Shown: positions 10,721-23,390 of the stretch, piece after piece
Layout: every line of letters starts with the position of its first letter
How positions within the stretch are numbered: position 1 is the first letter of the stretch
Source of the DNA: Hydractinia symbiolongicarpus
Lineage: Eukaryota > Cnidaria > Hydrozoa > Anthoathecata > Hydractiniidae
Assembly: GCF_029227915.1 (NCBI RefSeq)
Contig: NC_079887.1
Coordinates: 1,674,001-1,738,000, forward strand
Reading direction: 5' to 3'
Length of the DNA stretch: 64,000 nucleotides
Program-made: the position numbers and the translations under genes
The notes under the pieces: model-generated
The model's input: the letters and a program-made list of their open reading frames with translations, nothing else
Database searches by the model: none
What the model was told of the DNA's origin: nothing

Positions 10721-13700
10721 GTAATTTTCAGAAATGTTTTCATTTTTGATGAGACGCTTAATGAAAGTGGTTTAATCGCCAGCAAACGAAAACCCGCGAT
10801 TTCCCGTAAATCCCGGGCTTGGCCCGTATAGTCGAATGTTTACAAAGAAAGTACCCTGTGAGTAAACTCATTTCCAAAACGATTTTTTAAATTATCTTTT
10901 CACCACTAAAACGCATGAGACTTGTAGTTTTCAAAAATGTTTTCATTTTTGATGAGACGCTGAATAAAAGAAGTTTAATCGTCGGCAAACGAAAACCCGC
11001 GATTTCCCGTAAGCCCCTGATTCGACCCGTATAGTCAAAAGTATACAGAGAAAGTACCCAGGAAGTAAACTCATTTCCCGAACGATTTTTTAAATTATTT
11101 TTTCACCACTAAAACGCACGAGACTTGTAGTTTTTAGAAATGTTTTCATTTTTGATGAGACGCTTAATGAAAGTGGTTTAATCGCCAGCAAACGAAAACC
11201 CGCGATTTCCCGTAAATCCCAGGCTTGGCCCGTATAGTCGAATGTTTACAAAGAAAGTACCCTGTGAGTAAACTCATTTCCAAAACGATTTTTTAAATTA
11301 TCTTTTCACCATTAAAACGCATGAGACTTGTAGTTTACAAAAATGTTTTCATTTTTTATTGAGACGCTGAATAAAAGAAGTTTAATCGCCGGCAAACGAA
11401 AACCCGCCATTTCCCGTAAACCCCGGACTCGACCCGTATAGTCAAAAGTATACAGAAAAAGTACCCAGGGAGTAAACTCATTTCCCGAGCGATTTTTTAT
11501 ATTATTTTTTTACCACTAAACGCATGAGACTTGTAGTTTTCAAAAATCTTTTCATATTTGATGGGACGCTGAATAAAAGAAGTTTAATCGCCGGCAAACG
11601 AAGATCCGCGATTTCCCGTAAATCCCGGACTCGGCCCGTATAGTCAAAAGTATATAAACAAAGTACCCAGGGAGTAAACTCATTTCCCTAACGATTTTTT
11701 AAATTATTTTTTCACCACTAAAACGCATGAGACTTGTAATTTTCAGAAATGTTTTCATTTTTGATGAGACGCTTAATGAAAGTGGTTTAATCGCCAGCAA
11801 ACGAAAACCCGCGATTTCCCGTAAATCCCGGGCTTGGCCCGTATAGTCGAATGTTTACAAAGAAAGTACCCTGTGAGTAAACTCATTTCCAAAACGATTT
11901 TTTAAATTATCTTTTCACCACTAAAACGCATGAGACTTGTAGTTTTCAAAAATGTTTTCATTTTTGATGAGACGCTGAATAAAAGAAGTTTAATCGTCGG
12001 CAAACGAAAACCCGCGATTTCCCGTAAGGCCCTGATTCGACCCGTATAGTCAAAAGTATACAGAGAAAGTACCCAGGAAGTAAACTCATTTCCCGAACGA
12101 TTTTTTAAATTATTTTTTCACCACTAAAACGCACGAGACTTGTAGTTTTTAGAAATGTTTTCATTTTTGATGAGACGCTTAATGAAAGTGGTTTAATCGC
12201 CAGCAAACGAAAACCCGCGATTTCCCGTAAATCCCGGGCTTGGCACGTATAGTCGAATGTTTACAAAGAAAGTACCCTGTGATAAACTCATTTCCAAAAC
12301 GATTTTTTAAATTATCTTTTCACCATTAAAACGCATGAGACTTGTAGTTTACAAAAATGTTTTCATTTTTTATTGAGACGCTGAATAAAAGAAGTTTAAT
12401 CGCCGGCAAACGAAAACCCGCCATTTCCCGTAAACCCCGGACTCGACCCGTATAGTCAAAAGTATATAGAAAAAGTACCCAGGGAGTAAACTCATTTCCC
12501 GAGCGATTTTTTATATTATTTTTTTACCACTAAACGCATGAGACTTGTAGTTTTCAAAAATCTTTTCATATTTGATGGGACGCTGAATAAAAGAAGTTTA
12601 ATCGCCGGCAAACGAAGATCTGCGATTTCCCGTAAATCCCGGACTCGGCCCGTATAGTCAAAAGTATATAAAGAAAGTACCCAGGGAGTAAACTCATTTC
12701 CCTAACGATTTTTTAAATTATTTTTTCACCACTAAAACGCATGAGACTTGTAATTTTCAGAAATGTTTTCATTTTTGATGAGACGCTTAATGAAAGTGGT
12801 TTAATCGCCAGCAAACGAAAACCCGCGATTTCCCGTAAATCCCGGGCTTGGCCCGTATAGTCGAATGTTTACAAAGAAAGTACCCTGTGAGTAAACTCAT
12901 TTCCAAAACGATTTTTTAAATTATCTTTTCACCACTAAAACGCATGAGACTTGTAGTTTTCAAAAATGTTTTCATTTTTGATGAGACGCTGAATAAAAGA
13001 AGTTTAATCGTCGGCAAACGAAAACCCGCGATTTCCCGTAAGCCCCTGATTCGACCCGTATAGTCAAAAGTATACAGAGAAAGTACCCAGGAAGTAAACT
13101 CATTTCCCGAACGATTTTTTAAATTATTTTTTCACCACTAAAACGCACGAGACTTGTAGTTTTTAGAAATGTTTTCATTTTTGATGAGACGCTTAATGAA
13201 AGTGGTTTAATCGCCAGCAAACGAAAACCCGTGATTTCCCGTAAATCCCGGGCTTGGCCCGTATAGTCGAATGTTTACAAAGAAAGTACCCTGTGAGTAA
13301 ACTCATTTCCAAAACGATTTTTTAAATTATCTTTTCACCATTAAAACGCATGAGACTTGTAGTTTACAAAAATGTTTTCATTTTTTATTGAGACGCTGAA
13401 TAAAAGAAGTTTAATCGCCGGCAAACGAAAACCCGACATTTTCCGTAAACCCCGGACTCGACCCGTATAGTCAAAAGTATACAGAAAAAGTACCCAGGGA
13501 GTAAACTCATTTCCCGAGCGATTTTTTATATTATTTTTTTACCACTAAACGCATGAGACTTGTAGTTTTCAAAAATCTTTTCATATTTGATGGGACGCTG
13601 AATAAAAGAAGTTTAATCGCCGGCAAACGAAGATCCGCGATTTCCCGTAAATCCCGGACTCGGCCCGTATAGTCAAAAGTATATAAAGAAAGTACCCAGG

Positions 13701-13740
13701 GAGTAAACTCATTTCCCTAACGATTTTTTAAATTATTTTT
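10721..13740 (+). repeat. HOR: 1,014-bp 5-mer, three copies
   Basis: The marker GTAATTTTCAG starts at 10,721, 11,736 and 12,750. ATTAAAACGCATGAG with TTTACAAAAATG starts at 11,311, 12,325 and 13,340. The unit order is G, A (ATCGTCGG), G (GCACGAG), P (with TTTTATTGAG) and H. Single-base differences separate copies, for example TACAGAAAAAG against TATAGAAAAAG. The third copy merges at its end into the segment shared with 2,641-3,890. Confidence 0.9.
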
Positions 13741-14555
13741 TCACCACTAAAACGCATGAGACTTGTAGTTTTCAAAAATGTTTTCATTTTTGATGAGACG
13801 CTTAATGAAAGAGGTTTAATCGCCGGCAAACGAAATCCTGCGTTTTCCCGTAAATCCGGGGCTTGGCCCGTATAGTCGAATGTATACAAAGAAAGTACCC
13901 AGGGAGTAAACTCATTTCCCGAACGATTTTTTGAATTATTTTTTCACCACTAAAACGCATGAGACTTGTAGTTTTCAAAAATGTTTTCATTTTTGATGAG
14001 ACGCTTAATGAAAGAGGTTAAATCGCCGGAAAACGAAAACCCGCGATTTCCCGTAAATCCCGGGCTTGGCCCGTATAGTCGAATGTATACAAAGAAAGTA
14101 CCCTGTGAGTAAACTCATTTCCTGAACGATTTTTTAAATTATTTTTTTACCACTAAAACGTATAAGACTTGTAGTTTTTAAAAATGTTTTAATTTTTGAT
14201 GAAACGCTGAATAAAAGAAGTTCAGTCGCCGGCAAACGAAAACCCGCGATTTCCCGTAAATCCCGGCTTGGCCCGTATAGTCAAAAGTATACAAAGAAAG
14301 TACCCAGGGAGTAAACTCATTTCCCGAACGATTTTTTAAATTATTTTTTCACCACTAAAACCCATGAGACTTAAAGTTTTTAAAAATGTTTTCATTTTTG
14401 ATGAGACGCTGAAAAAAAGAAGTTAAATCGCCGGCAAACGAAAACCCGCCATTTCCCGTAAACCCCTGACTCGGCCCGTATAGTCAAAAGTATACAAAGA
14501 AATCACCCAGGGAGTAAACTCATTTTCCGAACGATTTTTTAAATTATTTTTTCTC
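13305..14555 (+). repeat. Distant copy of 2,641-3,890
   Basis: This is the partner of the segment near the left edge, at an offset of about 10,665. It starts with P and H and continues through G, G and GTATAAG units to a B unit (CCCATGAGACTTAAAG). It overlaps the last copy of the 1,014-bp HOR, so the 5-mer appears to have expanded next to, or within, this older segment. Confidence 0.72.
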
Positions 14556-14970
14556 CACTACAACGCATGAGACTTGTAGTTTTTAAAAATGTTTTCATTT
14601 TTGATGACACGCTGAATAAAAGAAGTTTAATCGTCGGCAAACGAAAATCCGCCATTTCCCGTAAACCCCGGACTCGGCCCGTAAAGTCAAAAGTATACAA
14701 AGAAAGTACCCAGGGAGTAAACTTATTTTCCGAACGATTTTTTAAATTATTTTTTCACCACTACAACGCATGAGACTTGTAGTTTTTAAAAATGTTTTCA
14801 TTTTTGATGAGACGCTGAATAAAAGAAGTTTATTCGCACTCAAACGAAAATCCGCGATTTCCCGTAAATCCCGGACTCGGCCCGTATAGTCCAAACTATA
14901 CAAAGAAAGTACCCCGGGAGTAAACTCATTTTCCGAACGATTTTTTAAATTATTTTTTCACCACTAAAAC
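14556..14970 (+). repeat. Two satellite monomers linking HOR blocks
   Basis: An A-like unit with GATGACACGCTG and ATCGTCGG is followed by a C unit (14,768-14,970). The A-like unit's variants were not found together elsewhere. There is no other element here. Confidence 0.7.
14768..14970 (+). repeat. Representative C-type monomer, 203 bp
   Basis: C units have the core start TTATTCGCACTC in place of TTAATCGCCGGC, then AAATCCGCG and TCCAAA before the tail. They therefore lack the CGCCGGC block. Right-arm relatives read GAGGGCG and TTTGGACTATAC. C is normally followed by a D unit in the left arm. Confidence 0.87.
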
Positions 14971-15173
14971 GCATGAGACTTGTAGTTTTCAAAAATGTTT
15001 TCATATTTGATGAGACGCTTAATGAAAGAGGTTTAATCGCCGGCAAACGAAATCCCGCAATTTCCCGTAAATCCCGGGCTTGGCCCGTATAGTCGAATGT
15101 ATACAAAGAAAGTACCTAGGGAGTAAACTCATTTCCCGAACGATTTTTTAATTTTTTTTTTCACCACTAAAAC
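14971..15173 (+). repeat. Representative D-type monomer, 203 bp
   Basis: D units have TCATATTTGATGAG, which breaks the 8-bp dyad of other types, combined with G-like CTTAATGAAAGAGG and TCGAATGTATAC. They are usually followed by an A unit after a T-rich tract lacking the AAATTA interruption. Confidence 0.87.
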
Positions 15174-16550
15174 GCATGAGACTTGTAGTTTTTAAAAATG
15201 TTTTCATTTTTGATGAGACGCTGAATAAAAGAAGTTTAATCGCCGGCAAACGAAAACCTGCGATTTCCCGTAAATCCCGGGCTCGGCCCGTATTGTCAAA
15301 AGTATACAAAGAAAGTACCCAGGGAGTAAACTCATTTCCCGAACGATTTTTTAAATTATTTTTTCACCACTAAAACGCATGAGACTTGCAGTTTTCAAAA
15401 ATGTTTTCATTTTTGATGAGACGCTGAATAAAAGAAGTTTAATCGCCGGCAAACGAAAACCTGCGATTTCCCGTAAATCCCGGACTCGGCCCGTATAGAA
15501 AAGAAAGTACCCGGGATGTAAACTCATTTCCCGAACGATTTTTTAAAATATTTTTTCACCACTAAAACGCATGAGACTTGTAGTTTTCAAAAATGTTTTC
15601 ATTTTTGATGAGATGCTGAATAAAAGAAGTTTAATCGCCGGCAAACGAAAACCTGCGATTTTCCGTAAATCCCGGACTCGGCCCGTATAGTAAAGAAAGT
15701 ACCCAGGGAGTAAACGCATTTTCCGAACGATTTTTTAAATTATTTTTTCACCACTAAAACGCATAAGACTTGTGGTTTTCAAAAATGTTTTCATATTTGA
15801 TGAGACGCTTAATGAAAGAGGTTTAATCGCCGGCAAACGAAATCCCGCAATTTCCCGTAAATCCCGGGCTTGGCCCGTATAGTCGAATGTATACAAAGAA
15901 AGTACCTAGGGAGTAAACTCATTTTCCGAACGATTTTTTAATATTTTTTTTCACCACTAAAACGCATGAGACTTGTAGTTTTTAAAAATGTTTTCATTTT
16001 TGATGAGACGCTGAATAAAAGAAGTTTAATCGCCGGCAAACGAAAACCTGCGATTTCCCGTAAATCCCGGACTCGGCCCGTATTGTCAAAAGTATACAAA
16101 GAAAGTACCCAGGGAGTAAACTCATTTCCCGAACGATTTTTTAAATTATTTTTTCACCACTAAAACGCATGAGACTTGTAGTTTTCAAAAATGTTTTCAT
16201 TTTTGATGAGACGCTGAATAAAAGAAGTTTAATCGCCGGCAAACGAAAACCTGCGATTTCCCGTAAATCCCGGACTCGGCCCGTATAGTAAAGAAAGTAC
16301 CCGGGATGTAAGCTCATTTCCCGAACGATTTTTTAAAATATTTTTTCACCACTAAAACGCATGAGACTTGTAATTTTCAAAAATGTTTTCATTTTTGATG
16401 AGACGCTGAATAAAAGAAGTTTAATCGCCGGCAAACGAAAACCTGCGATTTCCCGTAAATCCCGGACTCAGCCCGTATAGTAAAGAAAGTACCCGGGATG
16501 TAAACTCATTTCCAGAACGATTTTTTAAATTATTTTTTCACCACTAAAAC
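14971..16550 (+). repeat. HOR: 790-bp 4-mer (D, A, S, S), two copies
   Basis: D units with AATCCCGCAATTTCCCG have TCATATTTG at 15,001 and 15,791. A units with TATTGTCAAAAG start near 15,174 and 15,964, and each is followed by two 192-bp S units. The period of 790 equals two 203-bp plus two 192-bp units. The second copy starts GCATAAGACTTGTGG. Confidence 0.88.
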
Positions 16551-17768
16551 GCATGAGACTTGTAGTTTTTAAAAATGTTTTCATTTTTGATGAGACGCTG
16601 AAAAAAAGAAGTTAAATCGCCGGCAAACGAAATCCCGCCATTTCCCGTAAACCCATGACTCGGCCCGTATAGTCAAAAGTATACAAAGAAATTACCCAGG
16701 GAGTAAACTCATTTTCCGAACGATTTTTTAAATTATTTTTTCACCACTACAACGCATGAGACTTGTAGTTTTTAAAAATATTTTTATTTTTGATGAGACG
16801 CTGAATAAAAGAAGTTTATTCGCACTCAAACGAAAATCCGCGATTTCCCGTAAATCCCGGACTTGGCCCGTATAGTCCAAAGTATACAAAGAAAGTACCC
16901 AGGGAGTAAACTCATTTTCCGAACGATTTTATAAATTATTTTTTCACCACTAAAACGCATGAGACTTGTAGTTTTCAAAAATGTTTTCATATTTGATGAG
17001 ACGCTTAATGAAAGAGGTTTAATCGCCGGCAAACGAAATCCCGCGATTTCCCGTAAATCCCGGGCTTGGCCCGTATAGTCGAATGTATACAAAGAAAGTA
17101 CCTATGGAGTAAACTCATTTCCCGAGCGATTTTTTTAATTTTCTTTTTCACCACTAAAACGCATGAGACTTGTAGTTTTTAAAAATGTTTTCATTTTTGA
17201 TGAGACGCTGAATAAAAGAAGTTTAATCGCCGGCAAACGAAAACCTGCGATTTCCCGTAAATCCCGGACTCGGCCCGTATTGTCAAAAGTATACAAAGAA
17301 AGTACCCAGGGAGTAAACTCATTTCCCGAACGATTTTTTAAATTATTTTTTCACCACTAAAACGCATGAGACTTGTAGTTTTCAAAAATGTTTTCATTTT
17401 TGATGAGACGCTGAATAAAAGAAGTTTAATCGCCGGCAAACGAAAACCTGCGATTTCCCGTAAATCCCGGACTCGGCCCGTATAGTCAAAAGTATACAAA
17501 GAAAGTACCCAGGGAGTAAACTCATTTCCCAAACGATTTTTTAAATTACTTTTTCACCACTAAAATCATGAGACTTGTAGTTTTTAAAAATGTTTTCATT
17601 TTTGATGAGACGCTGAATAAAAGAAGTTTATTCGCACTCAAACGAAAATCCGCGATTTCCCGTAAATCCCGGACTCGGCCCGTATAGTCCAAAGTATACA
17701 AAGAAAGTACCCAGGGAGTAAACTCATTTTCCGAACGATTTTTTAAATTATTTTTTCACCACTAAAAC
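16551..17768 (+). repeat. Six satellite monomers between two 790-bp HOR pairs
   Basis: The units are roughly B-like, A/C (ATATTTTTATTTTTG near 16,777), D, A (17,161), A and C. The tract near 17,560 reads CACTAAAATCATGAG with bases missing. The segment separates the two pairs of 790-bp units and is the reason for their 2,798-2,799-bp spacing. Confidence 0.75.
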
Positions 17769-19347
17769 GCATGAGACTTGTAGTTTTCAAAAATGTTTTC
17801 ATATTTGATGAGACGCTTAATGAAAGAGGTTTAATCGCCGGCAAACGAAATCCCGCAATTTCCCATAAATCCTGGGCTTGGCCCGTATAGTCCAATGTAT
17901 ACAAAGAAAGTACCTAGGGAGTAAACTCATTTCCCGAACGATTTTTTAATTTTTTTTTTCACCACTAAAACGCATGAGACTTGTAGTTTTTAAAAATGTT
18001 TTCATTTTTGATGAGACGCTGAATAAAAGAAGTTTAATCGCCGGCAAACGAAAACCTGCGATTTCCCGTAAATCACGGGCTCGGCCCGTATTGTCAAAAG
18101 TATACAAAGAAGGTACCCAGGGAGTAAACTCATTTCCCGAACGATTTTTTAAATTATTTTTTCACCACTAAAACGCATGAGACTTGTAGTTTTCAAAAAT
18201 GTTTTCATTTTTGATGAGACGCTGAATAAAAGAAGTTTAATCGCCGGCAAACGAAAACCTGCGATTTCCCGTAAATCCCAGACTCGGCCCGTATAGTAAA
18301 GAAAGCACCCGGGATGTAAACTCATTTCCCGAACGATTTTTTAAAATATTTTTTCACCACTAAAACGCATGAGACTTGTAGTTTTCAAAAATGTTTTCAT
18401 TTTTGATGAGACGCTGAATAAAAGAAGTTTAATCGCTGGCAATCGAAAACCTGCGATTTCCCGTAAATCCCGGACTCGGCATGTATAGTAAAGAAAGTAC
18501 CCAGGGAGTAAACTCATTTTCCGAACGATTTTTTAAATTATTTTTTCACCACTAAAACGCATGAGACTTGTAGTTTTCAAAAATGTTTTCATATTTGATG
18601 AGACGCTTAATGAAAGAGGTTTAATCGCCGGCAAACGAAATCCCGCAATTTCCCGTAAATCCCGGGCTTGGCCCGTATAGTCGAATGTATACAAAGAAAG
18701 TACCTAGGGAGTAAACTCATTTCCCGAACGATTTTTTAATTTTTTTTTTCACCACTAAAACGCATGAGACTTGTAGTTTTTAAAAATGTTTTCATTTTTG
18801 ATGAGACGCTGAATAAAAGACGTTTAATCGCCGGCAAACGAAAACCTGCGATTTCCCGTAAATCCCGGACTCGGCCCGTATTGTCAAAAGTATACAAAGA
18901 AAGTACCCAGGGAGTAAACTCATTTCCCGAACGATTTTTTAAATTATTTTTTCACCACTAAAACGCATGAGACTTGTAGTTTTCAAAAATGTTTTAATTT
19001 TTGATGAGACGCTGAATAAAAGAAGTTTAATCGCCGGCAAACGAAAACCTGCGATTTCCCGTAAATCCCGGACTCGGCCCGTATAGTAAAGAAAGTACCC
19101 GGGATGTAAGCTCATTTCCCGAACGATTTTTTAAAATATTTTTTCACCACTAAAACGCATGAGACTTGTAGTTTTCAAAAATTTTTTCATTTTTGATGAG
19201 ACGCTGAATAAATGAATTTAATCTCCGGCAAACGAAAACCTGCGATTTCCCGTAAATCCCAGACTCCGCCCGTATAGTAAAGAAAGTACCCGGGATGTAA
19301 ACTCATTTCCAGAACGATTTTTTAAATTATTTTTTCACCACTACAAC
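17769..19347 (+). repeat. HOR: 790-bp 4-mer (D, A, S, S), third and fourth copies
   Basis: TCATATTTG lies at 17,800 and 18,590, and A units start near 17,972 and 18,762. Compared with 14,971-16,550, the offset is 2,798-2,799. Differences include AGGTACCCAGG near 18,112 and AAAAGACGTTTAATC near 18,817. The final S unit has a further 2-base shortening near 19,213 (AAATGAATTTAATC). Confidence 0.87.
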
Positions 19348-19800
19348 GCATGAGACTTGTAGTTTTCAAAAATATTTTTATTTTTGATGAGACGCTGAAT
19401 AAAAGAAGTTTAATCGCTGGCAAACGAAACCTGCGATTTCCCGTAAATCCTAGACTTGGCCCGTATAGGCAAAAGTATACAAAGAAAGTACACAGGGAGT
19501 CAACTCATTTCCCAAACGATTTTTTAAATTATTATTTCACCACTAAAGCCCATGAGACTTGTAGTTTTTAAAAATGTTTTCATTTTTGATGAGACGCTTA
19601 ATGAAAGTGGTTTAATCGCCAGCAAACGAAAACCCGCGATTTCCCGTAAATCCCGGGCTTGGCCCGTATAGTCGAATGTTTACAAAGAAAGTACCGTGTG
19701 AGTAAACTCATTTTCAAAACGATTTTTTAAATTATCTTTTCACCACTAAAACGCATGAGACTTGTAGTTTTCAAAAATGTTTTCATTTTTGATGAGACGC
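19348..19800 (+). repeat. Transitional satellite monomers
   Basis: One A-like unit has AAAAATATTTTTATTTTTG and CGAAACCTGCG. It is followed by a G unit introduced by CTAAAGCCCATGAG. The same GCCCATGAG G unit recurs at about 21,568, 28,613, 31,044, 33,069, 34,490 (as GCCAATGAG), 38,330 and 39,740, so this is the first sign of the mosaic block that follows. Confidence 0.72.
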
Positions 19801-22800
19801 TGAATAAAGAAGTTTAATCGCCGGCAAACGAAAACCCGCCATTTCCCGTAAACCCCGGACTCGACCCGTATAGTCAAAAGTATACAAAGAAAGTACCCAG
19901 GGAGTAAACTCATTTTCCGAACGATTTTTTAAATTATTTTTGCACCACTAAAACGCATGAGACTTGTAGTTTTCAAAAATGTTTTCATTTTTGATGAGAC
20001 GCTGAATAAAAGAAGTTTATTTGCACTCAAACGAAAATCCGCGATTTCCCGTAAATCCCGGACTCGGCCCGTATAGTCCAAAGTATACAAAGAAAGTACC
20101 CAGGGAGTAAACTCATTTTCCGAACGATTTTTTAAATTATTTTTTCACCACTAAAACGCATGAGACTTGTAGTTTTCAAAAATGTTTTCATATTTGATGA
20201 GACGCTTAATGAAAGAGGTTTAAGCGCCGGCAAACGAAATCCAGCGATTTCCCGTAAATCCTGGGCTTGGCCCGTATAGTCGAATGTATACAAAGAAAGT
20301 ACCTAGGGAGTAAACTCATTTCCCGAACGATTTTTTAATTTTTTTTTCACCACTAAAACGCATGAGACTTGTAGTTTTTAAAAATGTTTTCATTTTTGAT
20401 GAGACTCTGAATAAAAGAAGTTTAATCGCCGGCAAACGAAAACCTGCGATTTCCCGTAAATCCCAGACTCGGCCCGTATTGTCAAAAGTATACAAAGAAA
20501 GTACCCAGGGAATAAACTCATTTCCCGAACGATTTTTTAAATTATTTTTTCACCACTAAAACGCATGAGACTTGTAGTTTTCAAAAATGTTTTCATTTTT
20601 GATGAGACGCTGAATGAAAGAAGTTTAATCGCCGGCAAACGAAAACCTGCGATTTCCCGTAAATGCCGGACTCGGCACGTATAGTAAAGAAAGTACCCGG
20701 GATGTAAACTCTTTTCCCGAACGATTTTTTAAATTATTATTTCACCACTAAAACCCATGAGACTTATAGTTTTTAAAAATGTTTTCATTTTTGATGAGAC
20801 GCTGAAAAAAAGAAGTTAAATCGCCGGCAAACGAAATCCCGCCATTTCCCGTAAACCCATGACTCGGCCCGTATAGACAAAAGTATACAAAGAAATTACC
20901 CAGGGAGTAAACTCATTTTCCGAACGATTTTTTAAATCATTTTTTCACCACTACAACGCATGAGACTTGTAGTTTTTAAAAATGTTTTCATTTTTGATGA
21001 GACGCTGAATAAAAGAAGTTTAATCGCCGGCAAACGAAAACCCGCCATTTCCCGTAAACCCCGGACTCGGCCCGTATAGTCAAAAGTATACAAAGAAAGA
21101 ACCCAGGGAGTAAACTCATTTTCCGAACGATTTTTTAATTTTTTTTTTCTCCACTAAAACGCATGAGACTTGTAGTTTTTAAAAATGTTTTCATTTTTGA
21201 TGAGACGCTGAATAAAAGAAGTTTAATCGCCGGCAAACGAAAACCTGCGATTTCCCGTAAATCCCTGACTCGGCCCGTATTGTCAAAAGTATACAAAGAA
21301 AGTACCCAGGGAGTAAACTCATTTCCCGAACGATTTTTTAACTTATTTTTTCACCACTAAAACGCATTAGACTTGTAGTTTTCAAAAATGTTTTCATTTT
21401 TGATGAGACGCTGAATAAAAGAAGTTTAATCGCCGGCAAACGAAACCTGCGATTTCCCGTAAATCCTGGACTCGGCCCGTACAGTCAAAAGTATACAAAG
21501 AAAGTACCCAGGGAGTAAACTCATTTCCCAAACGATTTTTTAAATTATTATTTCACCACTAAAGCCCATGAGACTTGTAGTTTTTAAAAATGTTTTCATT
21601 TTTGATGAGACGCTTAATGAAAGTGGTTTAATCGCCAGCAAACGAAAACCCGCGATTTCCCGTATATCCTGGGCTGGGCCCGTATAGTCGAATGTTTACA
21701 AAGAAAGTACCCTGTGAGTAAACTCATTTCCAAAACGATTTTTTAAATTATCTTTTCACCACTAAAACGCATGAGACTTGTAGTTTTCAAAAATGTTTTC
21801 ATTTTTGATGAGACGCTGAATAAAAGAAGTTTAATCGCCGGCAAACGAAAACCCTCCATTTCCCGTAAACCCCGGACTCGACCCGTATAGTCAAAAGTAT
21901 ACAGAGAAAGTACCCAGGGAGTAAACTCATTTCCCGAACGATTTTTTATATTATTTTTTTCCCACTAAACGCATGAGACTTGTAGTTTTCAAAAATATTT
22001 TCATTATTGATGGGACGCTGAATAAAAGAAGTTTAATCGCCGGCAAACGAAGATCCGCGATTTCCGGTAAATCCCGGACTCGGCCCGTATAGTCAAAAGT
22101 ATACAAAGAAAGTACCCAGGGAGTAAACTCATTTCCCGAACGATTTTTTGAATTATTTTTTTACCACTAAAACGCATGAGACTTGTAGTTTTCAAAAATG
22201 TTTTCATTTTTGATGAGACGCTTAATGAAAGAGGTTTAATCGCCGGAAAACGAAAACCCGCGATTTCCCGTAAATCCCGGGCTTGGCCCGTATAGTCGAA
22301 TGTATACAGAGAAAGTACCCTGTGAGTAAACTCATTTCCTGAACGATTTTTTAAATTATTTTTTCACCACTAAAACGCATAAGACTTGTAGTTTTTAAAA
22401 ATGTTTTCATTTTTGATGAAACGCTGAATAAAAGAAGTTTAATCGCCGGCAAACGAAAACCCGCGATTTCCCGTAAATCTCGGCTTGGCCCGTATGGTCA
22501 AAAGTATACAAAGAAAGTACCCAGGGAGTAAACTCATTTCCCGAACGATTTTTTAAATTATTTTTTCACCACTAAAACCCATGAGACTTATAGTTTTTAA
22601 AAATGTTTTCATTTTTGATGAGACGCTGAAAAAAAGAAGTTAAATCGCCGGCAAACGAAAACCCGCCATTTCCCGTAAACCCCTGACTCGGCCCGTATAG
22701 TCAAAAGTATACAAAGAAATTACCCAGGGAGTAAACTCATTTTCCGAACGATTTTTTAAATTATTTTTTCACCACTACAACGCATGAGACTTGTAGTTTT

Positions 22801-22860
22801 TAAAAATGTTTTCATTTTTGATGAGACGCTGAATAAAAGAAGTTTAATCGCCGGCAAACG
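19800..22860 (+). repeat. Mosaic module, first copy (partners at 27,147 and 36,557)
   Basis: This run of about 15 monomers is C, D, A, S, B, A, A (CTCCACTAAAAC), GCATTAG, GCCCATGAG-G, P (CCCTCCATT), H, G, GCATAAG, B and A. The same order occurs 16,757 bp downstream (36,557-39,617), and from about 20,100 also 7,047 bp downstream (27,147-30,047). Positions 20,360, 27,407 and 37,117 are equivalent A units. Confidence 0.85.
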
Positions 22861-23390
22861 AAAACCCGCCATTTCCCGTAAACCCCGGAATCGGCCCGTA
22901 TAGTCAAAAGTATACAAAGAAAGTACCCAGGGAGTAAACTCATTTTCCGAACGATTTTTTAAATTATTTTTTCACCACTACAACGCATGAGACTTGTAGT
23001 TTTCAAAAATGTTTTCATTTTTGATGAGACGCTGAATAAAAGAAGTTTATTCGCACTCAAACGAAAATCCGCGATTTCCCGTAAATCCCGGACTCGGCCC
23101 GTATAGTCAAAAGTATACAAAGAAAGTACCCATGGAGTAAACTCATTTCCCGAACGATTTTTTAAATTATTTTTTCACCACTAAAACGCATGAGACTTGT
23201 AGTTTTCAAAAATGTTTTTATATTTGATGAGACGCTTAATGAAAGAGGTTTAATCGCCGGCAAACGAAATCCCGCGATTTCCCGTAAATCCCGGGCTTGG
23301 CCCGTATAGTCGAATGAATACAAAGAAAGTACCTAGGGAGTAAACTCATTTCCCGAACGATTTTTTAATTTTTTTTTTCACCACTAAAAC
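22861..23390 (+). repeat. Satellite monomers with partners at 35,000 and 41,100
   Basis: The stretch holds an A unit with CCGGAATCGG, a C unit with TTATTCGCACTC, then a D unit with TTTTTATATTTGATG and TCGAATGAATAC in place of TCGAATGTATAC. The same odd pair recurs near 35,100-35,500 and 41,160-41,565. Confidence 0.8.
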
